Assembly: GCA_024275315.1 (NCBI GenBank)
Contig: JAJRZK010000006.1
Location: forward strand, 1 to 64,000
Length of the DNA: 64,000 nucleotides
Reading direction: 5' to 3'
DNA from: Nitrospirota bacterium
Lineage (GTDB): Bacteria > Nitrospinota_A > UBA7883
Part shown: piece after piece, positions 1 through 10,192 of the stretch
Layout: every line of letters begins with the position of its first letter
Numbering within the stretch: position 1 is the stretch's first letter
Made by a program: the position numbers and the translations under genes
The notes under the pieces: model-generated
The model's input: the letters and a program-made list of their open reading frames with translations, nothing else
The model's database searches: none
What the model was told of the DNA's origin: nothing

Positions 1-2541
<2,541 letters not shown>

Positions 2542-2574
2542 ACCGTGGCGTGTGGTCGCTGAAATATACGAAAT

Positions 2575-3945
2575 ATGTCCGCAGATTCCCATTGCCATCT
2601 CAATGACCCGGCGTTTAAGGATGATCGCGACGAAGTGATCGCCAGAGCCAGGGGGGCCGGGGTCTGTCTTATGCTCAACGTTGGGTACGACCTGGCCACC
2701 ACCCGTGTCGCCATCGACCTGGCTCGCGCCAATCCCGACATGTTCGCCTCGGTCGGCGTGCATCCCCACAACGCAAAAGATGTGGACGGCGAAGTTATAG
2801 AGAAAATGCGCTTTGCCGCGGCGGCTCCGGAGGTGGTGGCGATCGGCGAGACCGGTCTCGATTATTACCGTGACAGGTCTCCAAGAGAGGCGCAACAAAA
2901 GGCGTTTCGGGCTCATCTGGCCCTTGCCCGGGAGGTTTGCAAACCGGTGGTGATCCATTGCAGGAACGCCATGGAGGATTGTCTTGAAATCCTGAGAGAC
3001 GAGGGCGTGGAGCAAACCGGCGCAGTGATGCACTGTTTCGCCGGGACACCGGACGACGCGCGCGCGTGCCTGGCGATGAACATGTACATCTCTTTTGCAG
3101 GCAACATCACATATCCAAAGGCCGCCGGATTGAGGGAGTCCTTGAGCGTTGTCCCGGGCCACAGGTTGCTGGTGGAGACCGACTCGCCATATCTTGCGCC
3201 CCGGAAAAAACGGGGCAAGAGAAACGAGCCGTCGCTGATATCCCATGTCATTGGCCAGGCGGCGACAACAAGAGGTGTCACCTACGAGGATATGGAGAGA
3301 ATATCGGTTTCCAATTTCAAGACGCTTTTCAAGGTGGGTGATCCGGGCGCCGGCGAGGTGGCCTACATGATCAGAAACTCGCTATACCTGAACGTCACCA
3401 GGAGTTGCGACAACGAGTGCTATTTCTGCGCCAGATTCCATTCCGACACGGTGCAGGGGCACAACCTGCGTATCGAACGCGACCCGACCACTGAAGAGAT
3501 GATAGAAGCGGTGGGCGACCCGACCAGGTATGACGAGGTGGTGTTTTGCGGATATGGCGAGCCGACACTGCGACTGGACCGGGTCAAAGAGGTGGCCAGG
3601 GCGGTAAAGGCCATGGGCGGGCACACACGGCTTAACACCAACGGTCACGGCTCTGTTATCGCCGGCCGGGACATTACACCGGAGCTTGTGGGCCTTGTTG
3701 ACGAGGTTTCTGTCAGCCTGAACGCTCCCGACGCTGATACGTACAACGCAATATGCAACCCGAAGTCGCCGGGTGCGTATGAGGGGCTGATCGAGTTTAT
3801 CAAAGCTACCAGGCGGCGGGGGCTGAAAGTCACCGCCACTGCCGTGGCCATAGAGGGCAAGGTGGACATTGAAGCTTGCCGGCGACTGGCGGAGAACGAG
3901 CTGGGGGTTTATTTCCGGGTGAGGGATTATAACCTGGTCGGTTAA
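2575..3945 (+). CDS. TatD-family metal-dependent hydrolase fused to a radical-SAM domain
   Basis: A 456-residue two-domain protein. Residues 1-255 are a complete TatD-type TIM-barrel hydrolase: H6 and H8 in SHCH, E92 in IGETG, H128, H153 and D203 in ETDSPY form the expected two-metal centre of a DNase or exonuclease. Residues 265-456 are a short radical-SAM domain with the Cx3Cx2C cluster motif C278-C282-C285 (CDNECYFC), then CGYGEPTLR and NTNGHG, typical of the TatD-associated radical-SAM family. In many genomes the two domains are separate neighbouring genes; here they are one polypeptide with no stop between them. The radical-SAM substrate is unknown. purA ends 33 bases upstream. The 3' end overlaps the convergent methyltransferase pseudogene by 4 bases. 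Confidence 0.88.
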   Translation: MSADSHCHLNDPAFKDDRDEVIARARGAGVCLMLNVGYDLATTRVAIDLARANPDMFASVGVHPHNAKDVDGEVIEKMRFAAAAPEVVAIGETGLDYYRDRSPREAQQKAFRAHLALAREVCKPVVIHCRNAMEDCLEILRDEGVEQTGAVMHCFAGTPDDARACLAMNMYISFAGNITYPKAAGLRESLSVVPGHRLLVETDSPYLAPRKKRGKRNEPSLISHVIGQAATTRGVTYEDMERISVSNFKTLFKVGDPGAGEVAYMIRNSLYLNVTRSCDNECYFCARFHSDTVQGHNLRIERDPTTEEMIEAVGDPTRYDEVVFCGYGEPTLRLDRVKEVARAVKAMGGHTRLNTNGHGSVIAGRDITPELVGLVDEVSVSLNAPDADTYNAICNPKSPGAYEGLIEFIKATRRRGLKVTATAVAIEGKVDIEACRRLAENELGVYFRVRDYNLVG

Positions 3946-4685
3946 TCTATCGGTCGTGTCCCTCCGAACAGGGCCAGCTCGAATATCTTGAAATAGCAGT
4001 CGACATTCTCATAACCGATATCCCTCAACCACGCGCACTGCTTCTCCACAGGCGTAAGGATGTTGGCCTCCTTGTCGGGTCTTTTGTAATAGCGCCTGGT
4101 GGCTATTTCGTCCCTGGACATGGTCGATCTATGGTTCTTGTGGCAGTCGTACAGCGAATCGACAAACATATCATCAAAAATTGTTTCCACCCACTTGCCA
4201 CACGAAGACACATGCTCCAGGTTTAAAAACACACAGCCCGGCTTTAGCGGGCCCAGTATCTACTTATACGGCCCCTTTTTTCTCTCATCGGTCTGGTGGT
4301 GGATGGAGAATCCCGACACCACGGCGTCGAAAGGGCCAAATGGGCGGACGGAATCCGTCCATCGACTGTATTGAAAATCCCCGACCACAAATTCCGGCTG
4401 GCGCACCGTATCTTTAAGCCTGATTTTGGCGGAGTTGATCATGCTTTCCGATAAATCGTAGAACACCCCCTTGGCGTCCGGATATCTTTCCAGGATGGCT
4501 CCGCCAAGTATCCCGCCACCACAGCCGATATCGAAAAACCTCTTAAGATGCGGAGCGGCGGCTTCTATTATTCTCAGCATGGTGTCGATCTGATCGGAAG
4601 CCATCGGGATCGCGCCACGTACATTTTCAAGAAATGTTTTGGCCAGCTCCGGCTCTTTCCACACCCTGTCGTTTTTCGTCGTCAT
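3942..4685 (-). pseudogene. Class I SAM-dependent methyltransferase with in-frame amber stop
   Basis: The frame from ATG 4685 encodes a class I methyltransferase: glycine-rich SAM loop FDIGCGGGILGG (residues about 50-61), an acidic residue in VFYDLSESM, and the GFSIHHQTDERK segment before strand 5. It stops after 141 residues at TAG 4262-4260. The same frame then continues without shift as ILGPLKPG, VFLNLEHV and a further 96 or so residues to 3942. The family normally has a residue such as Glu where the TAG sits, so a single GAG-to-TAG change explains the break. TAG also ends several intact genes in this window, so recoding is unlikely. Either a genuine nonsense mutation or a sequencing error. 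The truncated product lacks its last strands and would probably be inactive. A ubiE/trmB-like small-molecule methylase is the general class; substrate unknown. Confidence 0.75.
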
Positions 4686-4744
4686 CTGGATTTATGGCAA
4701 ACCGAGGTGAGTGTTTATATTAAAACCAGCCGCCGGTTAATCAG

Positions 4745-4769
4745 AACCCGGGCGGGATATCGCCGGGTT
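4745..4769 (-). terminator. Stem-loop between the SPOR gene and the methyltransferase
   Basis: AACCCGGGCG and CGCCGGGTT pair over nine base pairs with one bulged G and a 6-nt loop, just beyond the stop of the SPOR gene on the minus strand. No U-tract follows on either strand, so it may be an RNA 3'-end or processing structure rather than a classical intrinsic terminator. Confidence 0.3.
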
Positions 4770-4792
4770 ACGGTCAGCTAGGTTGAAAATCA

Positions 4793-5836
4793 TCAACGGG
4801 TGATTCCCAGGGTCCTGATGCCGGCATTGTTGAAAGAAGCCATGGCCTGTTCCGCTTCTTTTCTGGTTTTATACTTGCCGATACGGACTTTATACAAGCT
4901 GACCGGCGTTTTTGTGACGGTTATCCTGGATGGAAATCCGGCGGACTTTATGCGTCGGTGGAGTTTTTCCGCGCTCGCCCGTACGCTGAAAGTTCCCGCC
5001 ACCAGGGTCACTCCTGATCCGTTGTCGCGATACTTGACCCTGGTCGTAAATCCTGCCTCGCCCAGGCTGGCGGACATGCCGGACGAATCACGTATGGACT
5101 TGAATTCACCCACATCCACCCTGTAAAGCTCCTGCCGCGCCTTTCCCATGGATATCCACGAATCATATCCCTTTTTCATCAGGCTGTCCCGAAAAGCAAG
5201 CGCCCGTATCGCATCGGTGGTCGCCAGCGTCTGCACGGAAAATGCGCCGGTCCCCGCCGTCTCCGGAGACGGGCTCGACTCTACGGCTCGGACCGATTGC
5301 GCCGCAGATTCGGGTTTTTGCCGTGCGGTGTCGCTTGTGGGCGTGGCCTTGGCTGGCGCCGGTTCCGGCTCGGGACCGGTTTCCCGCTCCACCTGCTCCG
5401 GCTCTTTTTTGTCATCTTCGGGTGTCTGTCCCGCGGCTTGTTCTACCGTAACAGGTGTGGGTTTTGCCGGTTCTTCAATTGTTTTGGCAGGTTCAAGGGG
5501 CTTGTCTTCCATCAGTGCGCCCGGAGCCTTAAAATCTTCGTCTATCTGGTTTTGCTCCTGTAGCTTCGCTATTTGCGTTTCGATATCCTGCGGTTCCTCA
5601 CGGGGTGTTTCCCGCGGTTTTTCTTTTCCGGGTTCGACGGTCGCTGTTATTTCCTCTACATGCGTAGGTTCCGGGTTCTCGGATGTCAACACCAGGGCGA
5701 TGATTATTCCCGCGGCTATCCCGATAAAAATAAGGTTGCGCTTTTTTTTGCTGGCGTGATATTCGTCCGCCAGCTCGGCTTCGAAATCCTCCAGCAACTC
5801 GTTGTCCACTCCGCCGAATTTTTCCTCGTCGCTCAT
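4793..5836 (-). CDS. Membrane-anchored protein with two SPOR domains
   Basis: Probable peptidoglycan-binding envelope or division protein of the DedD/FtsN class. From ATG 5836 (GGAG 9 bases upstream) it has 347 residues: an acidic cytoplasmic N-terminus, a basic KKKR stop and one membrane helix at about 34-51, then a long low-complexity periplasmic linker rich in Pro, Glu, Thr and Lys (about 55-200). Two consecutive SPOR repeats follow (about 205-275 and 278-347), each with the FSVRASAEKLHRRIK- or YKVRIGKYKTRKEAE-like pattern that binds denuded glycan. An in-frame start 24 codons earlier would add a segment with no membrane signal and is less likely. It is divergent from the ROK kinase; a division role is inferred from domain structure only. 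Confidence 0.8.
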   Translation of the reverse strand: MSDEEKFGGVDNELLEDFEAELADEYHASKKKRNLIFIGIAAGIIIALVLTSENPEPTHVEEITATVEPGKEKPRETPREEPQDIETQIAKLQEQNQIDEDFKAPGALMEDKPLEPAKTIEEPAKPTPVTVEQAAGQTPEDDKKEPEQVERETGPEPEPAPAKATPTSDTARQKPESAAQSVRAVESSPSPETAGTGAFSVQTLATTDAIRALAFRDSLMKKGYDSWISMGKARQELYRVDVGEFKSIRDSSGMSASLGEAGFTTRVKYRDNGSGVTLVAGTFSVRASAEKLHRRIKSAGFPSRITVTKTPVSLYKVRIGKYKTRKEAEQAMASFNNAGIRTLGITR

Positions 5837-5928
5837 GCAATTTATCTCCAATCGTGTTAAGCCGTTTGTATCATAACCGGGCTCTATTAACAACATCTGT
5901 TGGGCCATTAGTTGGTATGATATACATC

Positions 5929-6897
5929 ATGAAACCAGGAGGGTATGTAATAGGGGTCGATCTGGGCGGGACATATGTCCGAGCCGCGGCGGTTTTGCCT
6001 GCGGGCAGGATATACGCCAGGGTCAAGCTGGAGTCGGGAGCTTCCCTGGGATACGGCGAGGTTGTAAAAATCATCAGGTCCGCCGTGGAAAATGTCGTTG
6101 TTTCGATGGGTGCGCCCCCTTTGGCCATCGGCTTAGCGTCCGCCGGTGCGATTGATTTTTCCAGGAAACAGGTCGTCAGGTCGCCGAACTTTCCCGATTG
6201 GCGAAATGTTCCCCTGGCGAAAGATGTGGGCGAAGAGTTCGCGGATTGTTCCATAACACTGGAAAACGACGCCAACGCCGCCGCTCTCGGAGAAGGGTGG
6301 CTGGGAGCCGCTAAAGGTTGGTCCGATTTTGTAACGCTGACCCTGGGTACGGGAATAGGTGGAGGTGTTGTCCTGGCCGGTGAGTTGTTGCGCGGCGCCC
6401 GGGGGATGGCTGGCGAAGTGGGGCACATCACCATACACCCCGATGGCAGACCTTGCGGGTGCGGAAGCTCTGGATGCCTGGAGACCACCGCGTCGGCGAC
6501 CGGGGTCAGGCGCACCGCGATAGAGAGAATGGCCGACCCCGGCTCCGTGTGGCTGAAAAAGGCCTGCCGGGGCGACATTGAAAAGATCGACGCCAGGTTG
6601 ATCGCCAGGCTGGGAGAAAAGGGGGACCCGTTTTGTGCTCGTATCCTGAAAGAAGCGGGAAGAGACCTTGGCGCGGCCATGGGAACACTGGCCCTGGTCC
6701 TGGGTGTGTCACGGTTTGTAATAGGCGGCGGGATGGCTCGGGCTTTCGGGTTGATGAAACCTTCGGCGAGAAGAACGGCCCTGAAATCCGCCTATACACT
6801 GACAGGGGCTAAACTTAAAATTGTGAATTCGCGGCTTGGCGATGACGCGGGGATACTCGGCGTGGCGAAAAAAGCCCTGGATTCGATTGATTCATAA
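5929..6897 (+). CDS. ROK-family sugar kinase (glucokinase-like)
   Basis: ATP-dependent hexose kinase, probably for glucose or an amino sugar. The N-terminal phosphate loop GVDLGGTYVRAA fits the ASKHA fold. The central GTGIGGG and LENDANAAALGEGW motifs carry the catalytic Asp. The ROK zinc signature is complete: GEVGHITIHPDG followed by CGCGSSGCLE. Length from ATG 5929 is 322 residues, usual for the family. ATG 5917 is a possible alternative start; a still longer frame to 5854 would overlap the divergent SPOR gene's upstream region and lacks homology. There is no DNA-binding domain, so it is an enzyme rather than a ROK repressor. It is followed after a single base by the permease gene, suggesting co-transcription. 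Confidence 0.85.
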   Translation: MKPGGYVIGVDLGGTYVRAAAVLPAGRIYARVKLESGASLGYGEVVKIIRSAVENVVVSMGAPPLAIGLASAGAIDFSRKQVVRSPNFPDWRNVPLAKDVGEEFADCSITLENDANAAALGEGWLGAAKGWSDFVTLTLGTGIGGGVVLAGELLRGARGMAGEVGHITIHPDGRPCGCGSSGCLETTASATGVRRTAIERMADPGSVWLKKACRGDIEKIDARLIARLGEKGDPFCARILKEAGRDLGAAMGTLALVLGVSRFVIGGGMARAFGLMKPSARRTALKSAYTLTGAKLKIVNSRLGDDAGILGVAKKALDSIDS

Positions 6898-6898
6898 C

Positions 6899-8104
6899 AT
6901 GTTCAGGATCATTGTCCAGGTCGCCTTCAGGGAGCTTCGCGGGTCGTTGAGCAGGTCGCTGTTGACCATGCTGGGTGTGATAATAGGAGTGGCGGCGGTG
7001 GTGGCGATGGTGGCGCTGGGGGAAGGGGCGAAATATGATGTGGCCCGCAACATACAGAACCTGGGCTCCAACCTGCTGATTATCCGTCCCGGCCTGCTGC
7101 AAAAACACCATGTGCGCAGCGCCCCCGCGCAAACGCTGACCATGGACGACGCCCGCCGGATAAGAAAGACCATTCCCCATGTGGTCTCCGCCGCGCCAAG
7201 CATAGCCCAGACGGCCCAGGTAAAATATATGAGTGAAAACGTTATGACGAATATTATCGGGGCCACGCCGGACTACCTGTCCGCCCGAAAGTTTTCGACT
7301 CGTAAGGGCAAGTTTTTCACATTGCACGATGTCGCCTCGGCCAGGCGAGTGGCCGCGCTGGGCAAAACGGTGGCCAAAACGCTTTTCAGGTCCACCAGCC
7401 CTGTCGGAAAATATATCAAGATCAACGGCGTAAACTTTCTGGTGGTGGCGGTCATGGCGGAGAAGGGCCAGGCCGGATGGTGGGACGCGGACGACCAGAT
7501 ACTGATCCCCGTCACCGCGTATCAAAAGCGGATATTCGGCGGCTCCCATGTCAGCAACATATTTGTAGAGGTGGACAGCCGCGGCTTCATGGCGCAGGTC
7601 AAGGCTCGTATCGAAACCCTGTTAAGGCGCACCCACAGGATAAGGAAAGAAGCCGAAGCGGACTTTCATATCCGGTCCCAGGTGGATATTCTAAAATCGA
7701 TGGAATCCATGACCAGGACATTCACATACCTGCTTGGAGGCATCGCCGCCATATCCCTGGTGGTTGGCGGGATAGGCATCATGAACATCATGCTCGTTAC
7801 GGTGACCGAGCGAACCAGGGAGGTGGGGCTCCGAAAGGCGCTGGGCGCCAAGCGGCGGGATATATTAAAGCAGTTTCTTGTGGAGTCCACCATCCTGTCC
7901 GGGATAGGGGGAATTGTGGGTGTGGGTCTGGGCGTGGTGGTGGCGCATGTCATCGGCCAGTTTTCAAAATGGGGAACCCATGTCTCCACCAACTCCATAA
8001 TGGTGGCGTACATAACCGCTTTGGTGGTCGGAGTGTTTTTCGGATGGTATCCGGCGTACAAGGCCGCGCAACTCAACCCGGTGGATGCGTTGAGGCATGA
8101 ATAG
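6899..8104 (+). CDS. MacB/FtsX-type ABC transporter permease
   Basis: A 401-residue inner-membrane protein of the MacB/LolE/FtsX permease family. It has an N-terminal helix (LSRSLLTMLGVIIGVAAVVAMVALGEGA), a large periplasmic MacB-core domain (about 50-270) and three C-terminal helices with the family segment GGIGIMNIMLVTVTERTREVGLRKALGA. The start at 6899 lies one base after the ROK kinase stop. Such permeases need an ATPase partner, and most have a MacA-like adaptor; neither is in this window, so it may use an ATPase encoded elsewhere. The substrate cannot be told (macrolide-like compounds, lipoproteins and peptides are family precedents). Confidence 0.88.
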   Translation: MFRIIVQVAFRELRGSLSRSLLTMLGVIIGVAAVVAMVALGEGAKYDVARNIQNLGSNLLIIRPGLLQKHHVRSAPAQTLTMDDARRIRKTIPHVVSAAPSIAQTAQVKYMSENVMTNIIGATPDYLSARKFSTRKGKFFTLHDVASARRVAALGKTVAKTLFRSTSPVGKYIKINGVNFLVVAVMAEKGQAGWWDADDQILIPVTAYQKRIFGGSHVSNIFVEVDSRGFMAQVKARIETLLRRTHRIRKEAEADFHIRSQVDILKSMESMTRTFTYLLGGIAAISLVVGGIGIMNIMLVTVTERTREVGLRKALGAKRRDILKQFLVESTILSGIGGIVGVGLGVVVAHVIGQFSKWGTHVSTNSIMVAYITALVVGVFFGWYPAYKAAQLNPVDALRHE

Positions 8105-8114
8105 GTTATACAAG

Positions 8115-8870
8115 ATGAATGGTGATCAACCACCGATTGCGACGGTCATCATGGCCGCTGGCAAGGGAACCAGGATGCAATCAGACTTGCCCAAGGTCAT
8201 GCACAACCTTGCCGGGCGGCCCCTGCTTGCCCATGTTATTGAAACGGCCCGCAAGGTAAACCCGTCCAGGATCGTTATAGTCGTTGGCCATGGAAGGGAT
8301 CTGGTGATGGACAGGTTTCGTGGAGAGGGTGTGGAGTTCGCCGTGCAGGAACCGCAACTGGGCACGGGGCACGCCATAGCCCGGACGGAGCCTGTTCTGG
8401 GGGATTTCGCCGGCCTTATAATCACCCTGTCCGGGGACGTGCCGCTGTTGGGAGCCGAAACCTTGAAAAAGATGATCCAGGTTCATCAGGACACCAAAGC
8501 TTCGTTGACCGTTCTCACCTGCGAACCGGACGACCCCGGGGCGTATGGCAGGATCGTGCGGAGGGACGGGCGTATCGTGGCCAACGTGGAAGCCAGGGAC
8601 GCGACAGAAGCGGAGTTGTCGATCAGGGAGATAAACGCGGGTGTATATGTGTTTGACTCCGGTTTTTTGTATCCCGCGCTTAAAAAGGTGGACAACAACA
8701 ACGCGCAGGGGGAGTATTATCTGACAGACCTCATACGCATAGCGGTGGAAAGCGGGCTCACGGTTTCATCCTGCAAGACAGAGGATCCGGTGCAGGCGCA
8801 GGGGGTCAACACCAAGGAGCAACTCGAATCACTGGCGAATGCGTACATGGCCCGTGTTGAAAGTAGATAG
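8115..8870 (+). CDS. Stand-alone GlmU-type N-acetylglucosamine-1-P uridylyltransferase domain
   Basis: Resembles only the N-terminal half of GlmU: about 251 residues, against roughly 455 for the bifunctional enzyme. The nucleotide-binding loop VIMAAGKGTRM (about 11-21) keeps its Arg, and SDLPKVMH keeps the essential Lys. Q-PQLGTGHA, LSGDVPLL (metal-binding Asp), YGRIVR, the E-x-x-D region, INAGVYVF and NNAQGEYYLTD are all GlmU signatures. There is no beta-helix acetyltransferase half; the frame stops after the helix GVNTKEQLE-A. It would make UDP-GlcNAc from UTP and GlcNAc-1-P. ATG 8115 is preferred (AGG 9 bases upstream); ATG 8097 would overlap the permease gene. Candidate acetyltransferase partners are encoded downstream. 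Confidence 0.87.
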   Translation: MNGDQPPIATVIMAAGKGTRMQSDLPKVMHNLAGRPLLAHVIETARKVNPSRIVIVVGHGRDLVMDRFRGEGVEFAVQEPQLGTGHAIARTEPVLGDFAGLIITLSGDVPLLGAETLKKMIQVHQDTKASLTVLTCEPDDPGAYGRIVRRDGRIVANVEARDATEAELSIREINAGVYVFDSGFLYPALKKVDNNNAQGEYYLTDLIRIAVESGLTVSSCKTEDPVQAQGVNTKEQLESLANAYMARVESR

Positions 8871-8899
8871 AGCAACTGGCGTGACGGCGAATGGTGGAT

Positions 8900-8928
8900 T
8901 TGCCTAAAGTCGGCGCTGGGCATATAAT
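8900..8928 (+). promoter_or_regulatory. Sigma-70-type promoter for the amino-sugar operon
   Basis: TTGCCT at 8900-8905 and a perfect TATAAT at 8923-8928 are separated by 17 bases. Transcription would begin near 8935, giving a leader of about 26 bases before the gene at 8961. It separates the uridylyltransferase gene from the following run of genes, so those can be expressed independently of the upstream permease. Confidence 0.7.
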
Positions 8929-8960
8929 CGGGGCTCACGTAAAACACAACAGGTTTTGTT

Positions 8961-10169
8961 ATGAAAGCGATTGTATTGGCAGGAGGCCGCGGCGCGAGCA
9001 TGGCTCCGTTTTCCAGCACCCGCCCGAACCCGATGCTCCCGGTGTGCGGGTCGTACGTGATCGACTATACCCTGGGCATGCTCAAAGCCGCAGGTGTAAA
9101 CCTTGCGAACATGGTTGTAGGCAGCCACGCAGACGTGATAAAGAGCCATCTTTCCCACGGGCACCCTTCCGGCATGGCCATACACATCATCAACCAGGGC
9201 AAGCAGGCCATGATAGGAAAAGCGATATTGAAAGCCAAATCCCGCTTTTCTCCGGGGGAGCATTTTGTGTTGGTATACGCAGACACCCTGACCACCTCCA
9301 ACATTTTCAGCGTGGCCCTGCAATCGTTCGGGCTCCACAACGACCCGGTGGCGTCTATCTGCCATACCGGGTCGGCCGAGAAATACGGCGCGGTCTATCT
9401 TGGCCAGGATATGAAGATCACAAAGATAATAGAAAAACCAAAAAAGAAAGCCGGGCTGGGCAACTATGTCCTCTCCGGGGTATTCGTGTTGCCGGAGCGT
9501 TTTTTCGGCTACCTGGAAAAAGCCAGGGGCGACATGGAGCAGGCGCTTAAGAACCTGATCGACAAGGAGACCCTTCGCGCTTCCATATGGGAAAACGACT
9601 GGCTGGACATGGCCTATCCCTGGGACATTCTCACCGCCAACCGCATGATAATGGACCAGTGGAAAACAGCGGAAATACATCACAGCGTCGAGCTGAGCGA
9701 GACCATAATCAAGGGCCCTGTCAGGATCTGCCAAGGCGCGGAAGTGCGGGCGGGGTCTGTGCTTGAAGGGCCGGCGTTTATCGGGCCGGGGGCCTTTATC
9801 GGGCATAACGTGCTGATTCGTCCATATACGTGCGTGGGCGCCAACAGCGTGATCGGCGTGGGGGCGGAGCTCAAGAACTGCGCCCTGTTTCCCGGCGTTA
9901 ATGTCGGCAGGCTGTCGTTTATAGGCGATTCGGTCGTTGGCGAGAGTGTGGATATCGGCGCCGGAACGATGACTATCAACCGCACCATAGACTCCAAACC
10001 GGTAAAAGTGAAAGTCGGCGGGAAAATCGTCGACACCGGGCTGGAGAAGATAGGGGCGTTTATAGGTGACAAGGCGGTTATCGGGGCTTCGAACACCCTG
10101 GCCGCGGGGGTGAAGATCGATCCTGGTGTGATGATCCCTCATAATTGCTCGGTCCACCACCGATGCTAG
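8961..10169 (+). CDS. Degenerate sugar-1-P nucleotidyltransferase / LbH acyltransferase fusion
   Basis: A 402-residue protein with the architecture of archaeal-type bifunctional GlmU: nucleotidyltransferase (about 1-235) plus left-handed beta-helix (about 240-400). Key residues are changed in both halves. The nucleotide loop reads GGRGASMAPFSSTRPNPML, with Ser13 where the conserved Arg belongs and Asn23 in place of the catalytic Lys of the RPKPM motif. In the helix, the segment that in E. coli GlmU carries His363, Tyr366 and Asn377 reads GRLSFIGDSVVGESVDIGAG, with Arg317, Phe320 and Asp331 instead. The fold-forming residues (D108 in YADTL, hexapeptide repeats, GLEKIGAFIGD) remain. It is an intact, well-conserved frame with its own promoter, so a non-catalytic, scaffold or altered-substrate role is more likely than decay. 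glmS follows 23 bases downstream. Confidence 0.8.
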   Translation: MKAIVLAGGRGASMAPFSSTRPNPMLPVCGSYVIDYTLGMLKAAGVNLANMVVGSHADVIKSHLSHGHPSGMAIHIINQGKQAMIGKAILKAKSRFSPGEHFVLVYADTLTTSNIFSVALQSFGLHNDPVASICHTGSAEKYGAVYLGQDMKITKIIEKPKKKAGLGNYVLSGVFVLPERFFGYLEKARGDMEQALKNLIDKETLRASIWENDWLDMAYPWDILTANRMIMDQWKTAEIHHSVELSETIIKGPVRICQGAEVRAGSVLEGPAFIGPGAFIGHNVLIRPYTCVGANSVIGVGAELKNCALFPGVNVGRLSFIGDSVVGESVDIGAGTMTINRTIDSKPVKVKVGGKIVDTGLEKIGAFIGDKAVIGASNTLAAGVKIDPGVMIPHNCSVHHRC

Positions 10170-10192
10170 AAATATTTTCCTGAAGTAAAATT

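Noticed and set aside
4260-4262. Pyrrolysine or readthrough at the amber codon
   Set aside because: Several intact genes in the window (permease, glmS, prfA, prmC) end in TAG, and no pyl genes are seen; a nonsense change is simpler.
8904-10160. 418-codon open frame antisense to the nucleotidyltransferase fusion
   Set aside because: Complement of a gene with clear domain structure; no recognisable motif.
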